DNA of 8,733 nucleotides from positions 1 through 8,733 of the forward strand of contig SKYZ01000026.1 of NCBI GenBank assembly GCA_007127625.1. Reading direction: 5' to 3'. The notes below the pieces were generated by a model. That model was not told the origin of the DNA, made no database searches, and was given only the letters and a program-made list of their open reading frames with translations. The position numbers and the translations under genes were made by a program. The DNA comes from Aquisalimonas sp. (GTDB lineage Bacteria; Pseudomonadota; Gammaproteobacteria; Nitrococcales; Aquisalimonadaceae). Shown here in pieces: positions 1 to 6,328 of the stretch (position 1 is the stretch's first letter; each line of letters opens with the position of its first letter).

Positions 1-1796
1 TCGAGGCCTTCGAGCCCCAGGAATACTGGACCGTCGAGGCGGACGTGACAAAGGAATCGCAGCCGTTTCAGGCGCGGCTGACCTACTTCCAGGGCGAGAA
101 GATCGAGCAGTTCACCATCAACAACGAGGACCGGGCCACCAAGGTGCAGAAGGCCCTGGAGGCCGCCGGCCAGGATGGCCTGCTGGTCAAGAAGGTGGAG
201 CGCAAACAGCGCCGGCGCAACCCGGCAGCGCCGTTCACCACTTCCACCTTGCAGCAGGAGGCCTCGCGCAAGCTCGGCTTCGGCGCCCAGCGCACCATGC
301 GCATCGCCCAGCAGCTCTACGAGGGCATCGACACAGGCAGCGGTGCCGTGGGCCTGATCACCTACATGCGCACCGACTCGGTGAACCTGGCCCAGGAAGC
401 CGTGCAGGAGATGCGCAGCGTCATCGCCGAGCGCTTCGGCAAGGACAAGGTGCCGGAGTCGCCACAGGTGTACCGCACCAAGGCGAAAAACGCCCAGGAG
501 GCTCACGAGGCGATCCGCCCCACCTCGGTGGCGCGCCATCCGGACGAGCTCAAGAGCCAGCTCACCCAGGACCAGCAGCGGCTCTACGAACTGGTGTGGA
601 AGCGCGCCATGGCCTCGCAGATGATCCACGCCACCATCAACACCGTGGCGGTGGACCTGGAATGCGGCGAGGGCAATAACCTGCGGGCCACCGGCTCCAC
701 TGTTGCCGACCCTGGCTTCATGGCCGTCTACCAGGAGGGCGTGGACGACGCCAAGACCGACAGCAGCGAGCGCATCCTGCCGCCCATGGAAGAAGGTGAC
801 CGGGTGACGATGGTGCAGATCCGGCCGGAGCAGCACTTCACCGAACCGCCGCCGCGCTACAGCGAGGCCAGCCTGGTCCGCACGCTGGAGGAGTACGGCA
901 TCGGCCGTCCGTCCACCTATGCCAGCATCATCTCCACCCTGCTCAGCCGCGAGTACGTGGAACTGGAGAACCGGCGCTTCCGGCCCACGCCCATTGGCCG
1001 GGTGGTGAACAAGTTCCTCACCGACCACTTCACCCAGTACGTGGACTACGACTTCACCGCCCGGCTGGAGGACGATCTCGACGAAATCTCCCTGGGGCAC
1101 AAGGAATGGGTCCCCCTGCTGAAAGACTTCTGGGAGCCCTTCAAGGCGCGAGTGGAGGAGAAGAAGGACATCTCCCGGGAGGAGGTGGTCCAGGCCCGGG
1201 AGCTCGGCACCGACCCCAAGTCCGGCAAGCCGGTGCAGGTGCGCGTGGGCCGCTACGGCCCCTTCGTGCAGCTGGGCACCAAGGACGACGACGAGAAGCC
1301 GCGCTTCGCCGGCCTGCGGCCGGGACAGGACATGGACACCATCACCCTGGACGAGGCGATGGCGCTGTTCCAGTTGCCGCGCAATCTCGGCGAAACGCCG
1401 GAGGGTGAACCGGTACAGGCGAGCATCGGCCGCTTCGGCCCCTACGTAAAGTACGGCAGCAAGTTCGCCTCGCTGCGGGAGGATGACCCCTACACCATCA
1501 CCCTGGACCGGGCGCTGGAGGTCATCGCCGAGAAGAAACGCGAGGACGCCAACCGCATCATCAACGAGTTCGAGGGGGGCATCCGCGTGTTGCGGGGGCG
1601 CTACGGTCCCTACGTGACCGACGGCAACAAGAACGCCAAGATCCCCAAGGACGTTGAGCCTGAGAGCCTTGATCTGCCCGCCTGCAAGGACCTGCTGGCC
1701 AAGGCGCCGGAGCGCAAGGGCAAGGGCAAAGGCAAGGCCGCCGCCAAGAGCAGCGGCAAGGCCGCGCCGAAGAAGCGCACCGCCAAGAGCAGCTAG
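1..1796 (+). CDS. topA: DNA topoisomerase I (type IA), 5'-truncated by window edge
   Basis: This enzyme relaxes negatively supercoiled DNA by cutting one strand through a 5'-phosphotyrosine link. The frame is open from base 3, before any start codon, and begins in the conserved stretch FEPQEYWTVEADV, so the start lies left of the window. About 597 residues are visible. The N-terminal Toprim domain, roughly 200 residues, is missing. The catalytic tyrosine is in GLITYMRTDS (Tyr codon 363-365, followed by the conserved Arg at 369-371). The PFTTSTLQQEA block (about 231-263) and the RYSEASLVRTLEEYGIGRPS block (about 855-915) are also hallmarks. The C-terminal part has three repeats with a GR(Y/F)GP(F/Y)V core near 1248, 1428 and 1596, of the Toprim C-terminal repeat type. 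No zinc-ribbon cysteines are present. It ends in a Lys/Ala-rich basic tail (about 1710-1793). The stop codon abuts tsaC. Confidence 0.97.
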   Translation, partial: EAFEPQEYWTVEADVTKESQPFQARLTYFQGEKIEQFTINNEDRATKVQKALEAAGQDGLLVKKVERKQRRRNPAAPFTTSTLQQEASRKLGFGAQRTMRIAQQLYEGIDTGSGAVGLITYMRTDSVNLAQEAVQEMRSVIAERFGKDKVPESPQVYRTKAKNAQEAHEAIRPTSVARHPDELKSQLTQDQQRLYELVWKRAMASQMIHATINTVAVDLECGEGNNLRATGSTVADPGFMAVYQEGVDDAKTDSSERILPPMEEGDRVTMVQIRPEQHFTEPPPRYSEASLVRTLEEYGIGRPSTYASIISTLLSREYVELENRRFRPTPIGRVVNKFLTDHFTQYVDYDFTARLEDDLDEISLGHKEWVPLLKDFWEPFKARVEEKKDISREEVVQARELGTDPKSGKPVQVRVGRYGPFVQLGTKDDDEKPRFAGLRPGQDMDTITLDEAMALFQLPRNLGETPEGEPVQASIGRFGPYVKYGSKFASLREDDPYTITLDRALEVIAEKKREDANRIINEFEGGIRVLRGRYGPYVTDGNKNAKIPKDVEPESLDLPACKDLLAKAPERKGKGKGKAAAKSSGKAAPKKRTAKSS

Positions 1797-1828
1797 TGTC
1801 CCGAAACAGGAGGAACAAGGCGCTGGCC

Positions 1829-3305
<1,477 letters not shown>

Positions 3306-3375
3306 AGACAAGTCCGGCCTCGCGGAATGCCGCAGACTCCCGACGTACTGGCTGTGCGTGGACGGGAGAAGCGGC

Positions 3376-4098
3376 ATGGCAGCGGACATCACTACCCTGC
3401 ACCGGGTTGATCTGCAACTGGTCGTGCGTCACCTGCTGGGCGACCCGGAGTCGGCCCATGACCGGATCGGTGGGCGGCACCGGCCCATGCTGGTGCTGTA
3501 CTGCGCCGGCTGGATCGAGGGTGAAGCATTTGCCGGCACCATCCGTGACCCACACGGCACGGCCGTGGTCACGCCGTTCGGGGGCACCGCCACCGCCCTG
3601 GCCGCCGACACCTGGCGCAGCATCCGTCTACGGGCCAAGCGGGCCACGCCGGCGGCGGTCTGGCACCACCCCTTTCCGCTGGAGACAGCGACCGATTACG
3701 CCGCTCAGCATGATGCACTGCTCCAGCACCTGCGCAACCACGCCACTGATGCCGGCTGGGCGCCCGATCTCACGCCGGAGCACCACGTGACCACTGGCGA
3801 GGCGGGTGCGCCAACACCCCGTGAGCTGCGGCCACCCCGCGATCTGCCCGCATGGACCATGCCCCGCTGGAGTCCGGACCCGGAGGAGCCCCCGCGGCAC
3901 ATCCGCGTGTTCCCGGGACAGCTGACCTACCGGGGACGAAGCTTCACCATCACCGACCGTCATACCGTCGACCTGCGGGACGGGCGGCTCATCATGGCCT
4001 TTCACCAGAACGGCGGCGACGAACTGTGGCTCAACGACCACGGCCGGATCGTTTCGGGCCCTCCCCGTACGGCAGGCCTGCACGGTTCGTCACTCTAG
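3376..4098 (+). CDS. Hypothetical histidine-rich protein
   Basis: I do not recognise this 240-residue protein. The ATG at 3376 is chosen because GGGAGA at 3363-3368 lies 7 bases upstream. An in-frame GTG at 3358 would add six residues. Codons are strongly G/C-ending like the neighbours, supporting a real gene. There is no signal peptide or membrane segment, so it is probably cytoplasmic. The N-terminal half looks mixed alpha/beta ([20 protein letters not shown]; one cysteine). A proline-rich linker (about residues 145-175) includes [19 protein letters not shown]. The last 60 residues look like a small beta-rich unit ([20 protein letters not shown], then WLNDHGRIV). It has 17 histidines, about 7%, including two HH pairs. 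It is separated from hemF by 70 bases and may be read through from it. Confidence 0.8.
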   Translation: MAADITTLHRVDLQLVVRHLLGDPESAHDRIGGRHRPMLVLYCAGWIEGEAFAGTIRDPHGTAVVTPFGGTATALAADTWRSIRLRAKRATPAAVWHHPFPLETATDYAAQHDALLQHLRNHATDAGWAPDLTPEHHVTTGEAGAPTPRELRPPRDLPAWTMPRWSPDPEEPPRHIRVFPGQLTYRGRSFTITDRHTVDLRDGRLIMAFHQNGGDELWLNDHGRIVSGPPRTAGLHGSSL

Positions 4099-4159
4099 AC
4101 TCCAGGGAACTCTCGGCGGCCCCACAGGTCCTCACAAGAGCCTGGTGGGATGAATGGAT

Positions 4160-4175
4160 CTTGATCCAGGTCAAG
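4160..4175. promoter_or_regulatory. FNR/Anr-like binding site upstream of the HiPIP gene
   Basis: The 14-mer TTGATCCAGGTCAA (4161-4174) matches the FNR/Anr consensus TTGAT-N4-ATCAA at 9 of the 10 specified bases. With the flanking bases it forms the palindrome CTTGA-N6-TCAAG. It lies in a 179-base noncoding gap, with its centre about 110 bases before the HiPIP start. No strong -10 is obvious. TACCAT at 4227-4232 is the best candidate I see and would put the site near -71, a spacing compatible with class I activation. This is a pattern match only. It suggests oxygen-responsive control but does not prove it. Confidence 0.5.
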
Positions 4176-4277
4176 GAAGGAGGCGTCCGGAGCCGATTCC
4201 CTGTTAGCCGGTCCGTGCGCGTCGGGTACCATCAAGGAGATACCCCAACGAACCAAAGCAAGCCGAGAGGAAACACC

Positions 4278-4592
4278 ATGACAGAACCAACCGATACGGG
4301 TCGTCGCAAGTTCCTCAAGACCGGCGCCATGGCCGTGGCGGCGTTGCCCCTGGCCACGCTGATCCACCAGGGCAAGGTGCAGGCCATGCCCAAGGCCGAG
4401 GACGGCCATGCGCTGGACTACGTCAACGATGGTGCCGACTCCGATCACCCGGATTACGAGGAGGATCAGCGCTGTGACAACTGCGCCTTCTGGGCCGGTG
4501 AAGAGGAGAACGGCTGGGGCGGCTGCCACCACCCCGAGTTCGCCGACGTGCTAGTGAAAGACAAGGGCTGGTGCAGCGCCTGGGCCGGCTGA
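4278..4592 (+). CDS. hip: High-potential iron-sulfur protein (HiPIP), Tat-exported
   Basis: HiPIPs are small periplasmic [4Fe-4S] electron carriers. In purple phototrophs they carry electrons from the bc1 complex to the reaction centre, and in respirers to an oxidase. This 104-residue precursor starts with a twin-arginine signal (GRRKFLK at 8-14, then a hydrophobic stretch to about 29) with likely cleavage after VQA36, so it is exported folded. The mature part is about 68 residues and has the four cluster cysteines C66, C69, C83 and C99 (C-x2-C-x13-C-x15-C), with conserved GWC before the end and Tyr48 near the mature N-terminus. It is very acidic: 17 Asp/Glu against 4 Lys/Arg. The ATG at 4278 has AGAGG at 4266-4270, 7 bases upstream. 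The gene appears monocistronic, with an upstream FNR-like site and a downstream hairpin. Which reductase or oxidase it serves cannot be told here. Confidence 0.95.
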   Translation: MTEPTDTGRRKFLKTGAMAVAALPLATLIHQGKVQAMPKAEDGHALDYVNDGADSDHPDYEEDQRCDNCAFWAGEEENGWGGCHHPEFADVLVKDKGWCSAWAG

Positions 4593-4622
4593 GCCGCGGC
4601 TGCACACTTTTCGGTATCTTGC

Positions 4623-4654
4623 ACAGCCCTCCGCCGTGAGGGCTGTCGTGTTTT
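4623..4654 (+). terminator. Probable intrinsic terminator after the HiPIP gene
   Basis: A perfect 9-base inverted repeat, ACAGCCCTC (4623-4631) and GAGGGCTGT (4638-4646), surrounds a six-base loop. It is followed by CGTGTTTT with a short T run at 4651-4654. It begins 30 bases after the HiPIP stop. The T run is short and offset by a few bases, so termination may be incomplete. The opposite strand lacks a T run, so it is likely one-directional. Confidence 0.7.
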
Positions 4655-4671
4655 GTGCACCCGCGTATCAT
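4643..4671 (+). promoter_or_regulatory. Possible sigma-70 promoter for the DUF4197 lipoprotein gene
   Basis: TATCAT at 4666-4671 matches the -10 consensus at 5 of 6 bases. With a 17-base spacer the -35 would be CTGTCG at 4643-4648, which is weak (3 of 6) and overlaps the terminator stem. A start near 4678 would leave about 30 bases before the ATG at 4708. It is plausible because a new unit should start after the HiPIP terminator. Confidence 0.3.
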
Positions 4672-4707
4672 TGGCGGTCAACTCCCCGATGCCGAGGATG
4701 GCTCGCC

Positions 4708-5421
4708 ATGCGTCTTGCCCGCGTGTTTCCCCTGTTGTTCCTCACCCTGTTTCTCACCGCATGCGCCGGACTCGAGCTGCCTCGTGATCTGCCCTTCGGC
4801 CGGGACTCCAATGACGGCGACCGTGGCGCCGAGGCCATTCGCGAGGCACTGCGCGTGGGCACCGAGCGCGCGGTGAACCGCACCGGCCGCGAGGATGGCT
4901 ACCTGGGCAACGCAATGATCCGTATCGGCCTGCCGGAGGAGTTCCGCAGCGCCGCCGATCGCCTGCGCAGCATTGGCCTCGGGGGCCAGGTGGACGAATT
5001 CGAGCAACGCATGAACCGTGCGGCCGAGGCTGCCGCCACCGAGGCTGCCCCCATCTTCGCCAACGCGATCCGGGACATGCGGCCTTCGGACGTCTACGCC
5101 GTGATCCGGGGCGAGGACGACGCCGCCACCCGTTACCTGCGCGACCAGTCCGAAGCGACGCTGCGGGAACGCTACGAGCCCGTCGTCCAGAAACACCTGG
5201 GCGAGGCGGGCGTCTACCGTGTCTACCAACCGCTGCGTGACAGCTACAACCGCCTCCCGGGGCTCCCCGAGCTTGACCTGGATCTGGACCGTTACGTCAC
5301 GGACCGGGCCCTGGACGGGCTTTTCGCCGTGCTCGCGGAGGAGGAAGGCCGCATCCGGGAAGACCCTGCCGCCCGCACCACGGAACTGCTGCGGGAATAC
5401 TTCGGCGGCAGCGAGTCCTGA
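4708..5421 (+). CDS. DUF4197 family lipoprotein
   Basis: The function of this family is unknown. The 237-residue precursor begins with a lipoprotein signal: basic MRLAR, a hydrophobic core, and the lipobox LTAC with Cys19 as the lipidated residue. The mature protein should therefore be membrane-anchored on the periplasmic side. The residue after Cys19 is Ala rather than Asp, so outer-membrane sorting is expected. The rest matches the DUF4197 pattern as I know it: EALRVGTERAV (46-56), REDGYLGNAMIRIGLPE (61-77), MNRAAEAAA (102-110), GEDDAATRYLRDQS (135-148) and YVTDRALDGLF (196-206), followed by an EEE-rich helix. It appears largely helical. The start at 4708 is chosen because GAGG at 4694-4697 is 10 bases upstream and the signal peptide begins there. 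In-frame codons upstream to 4636 would bury the signal. It sits 58 bases before the DUF502 gene. Confidence 0.85.
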   Translation: MRLARVFPLLFLTLFLTACAGLELPRDLPFGRDSNDGDRGAEAIREALRVGTERAVNRTGREDGYLGNAMIRIGLPEEFRSAADRLRSIGLGGQVDEFEQRMNRAAEAAATEAAPIFANAIRDMRPSDVYAVIRGEDDAATRYLRDQSEATLRERYEPVVQKHLGEAGVYRVYQPLRDSYNRLPGLPELDLDLDRYVTDRALDGLFAVLAEEEGRIREDPAARTTELLREYFGGSES

Positions 5422-5479
5422 CCCGTGACCCCCGCAGAAACGGCGGCACGCCTATCGCACATTCATCCTGGAGGGACCC

Positions 5480-6106
5480 ATGCGCCACCTTAGCGGCATC
5501 TTTCTCAAGGGCCTGGCAGCCATTCTGCCGGTGTTCGTCACCGTCTATCTCATTGTCTGGATCGCCCGCACCGCCGAGAACGTGCTCGGCGGCATCATCC
5601 GCTTCATCCTGCCCGAAAGCTGGTATGTCCCCGGCCTGGGCCTGCTGCTCGGCGTCGCGCTGATCTTCTGCCTGGGCATCCTCCTGCAGGCCTACCTGAT
5701 CCGGCGCCTGTTCGAGTGGAGCGAGGGTCTGGTCCAGCGCATCCCCCTGATCAAGACCGTCTACTCGGCGGTGCAGGACCTCATGGCCTTCATCTCCGGC
5801 GACAATCAGCGGCAGGCCTCCCAGGTGGTACTGGTGCGGGTCTCGCTGGGCGACACCTCGGCGCGGCTCATGGGCCTGGTCACCCGCCAGGACTGGGACG
5901 GTCTGCCCGGGAACATGGGTGGCGACGACGAGGTCGCCGTGTACATGCCCATGAGCTACCAGGTCGGCGGTTACACCCTGATTTTGCCGCGAAAACACCT
6001 GGAGCCGGTGGACATGGGCATCGACGAGGCGATGCGCTTTGCGCTCACCGCGGGCATGTCCACGCAGGCGAATCGTGGCGCAGCGCAACATAAGGGACCG
6101 GAATAA
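5480..6106 (+). CDS. DUF502 family inner-membrane protein
   Basis: The family function is not established. The 208-residue protein has two membrane segments: about residues 8-29 (with ILPVFVTVYLIVWIA) and about 51-73 (GLGLLLGVALIFCLGILLQA). A soluble domain of about 130 residues follows. Family hallmarks are RIPLIKTVYSAVQDL just after the second span, VVLVRVSLGDTSARLMGLVT, and a late block with VAVYMPMSYQVGGYTLILPR followed by the DMGIDEAMRFALTAGM helix. The start has a strong ribosome site, GGAGGG at 5470-5475, 4 bases before the ATG. It lies 58 bases after the DUF4197 lipoprotein gene with no terminator visible between, so the two may share a transcript. It ends 222 bases before aceE. Confidence 0.92.
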   Translation: MRHLSGIFLKGLAAILPVFVTVYLIVWIARTAENVLGGIIRFILPESWYVPGLGLLLGVALIFCLGILLQAYLIRRLFEWSEGLVQRIPLIKTVYSAVQDLMAFISGDNQRQASQVVLVRVSLGDTSARLMGLVTRQDWDGLPGNMGGDDEVAVYMPMSYQVGGYTLILPRKHLEPVDMGIDEAMRFALTAGMSTQANRGAAQHKGPE

Positions 6107-6136
6107 ATCCTTGTCCCACAACGGCAAAATGCGGTG

Positions 6137-6165
6137 TGGTCATAGGCTGAACGGGCTTCTATGAT
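6137..6165 (+). promoter_or_regulatory. Candidate sigma-70 promoter for aceE
   Basis: TATGAT (6160-6165) matches the -10 consensus at 5 of 6 bases. TGGTCA (6137-6142) matches the -35 at 4 of 6, with an ideal 17-base spacer. Transcription would begin near 6172, giving an aceE leader of about 157 bases. It is the best promoter-like pair I found in the 6107-6328 gap. No clear PdhR-like operator was recognised. Confidence 0.4.
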
Positions 6166-6187
6166 GAAGACGAAAGAGGAGAAGCGC

Positions 6188-6223
6188 GTGTCCAATCGGG
6201 CACTAACACAAAGCCACGCCTGA
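6188..6223 (+). other. Tiny upstream open frame in the aceE leader
   Basis: A GTG at 6188 preceded by GAGGAG (6176-6181, spacing 6) opens an 11-codon frame, MSNRALTQSHA, ending at TGA 6221-6223. The ribosome site is better than many real ones. Another in-frame ATG at 6161 overlaps the candidate -10 and would not be transcribed from that promoter. It could be a translated leader, the start of a decayed gene, or chance. I see no attenuator hairpin linked to it. The rest of the leader to 6328 shows nothing I can name. Confidence 0.25.
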
Positions 6224-6328
6224 ACTCGCCAAGCATCTCGCTGCCCACAAGGCGGGGGAGACACTGCTGCCGCAACGGCGGCCGGCGGTCTGCTGCGGTG
6301 ACGACGGGCACGACAATGAGGCAGGTCC

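Noticed and set aside
3310..3336. Imperfect hairpin after hemF (AGTCCGGC with GCCG and GACT)
   Set aside because: It has a bulge and no following T run. It could be chance, so no terminator is assigned and readthrough into the next gene remains possible.
3852..4277. In-frame upstream extension of the HiPIP gene into the histidine-rich gene
   Set aside because: It would bury the twin-arginine signal peptide and overlap another gene. The ATG at 4278 has a good ribosome site and begins directly at the signal.
6094..6117. Inverted repeat GGGAC/GTCCC around the DUF502 stop as a terminator
   Set aside because: The stem is only five bases plus a bulged inner pairing of three, with no T run after it. 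It is too weak to call.
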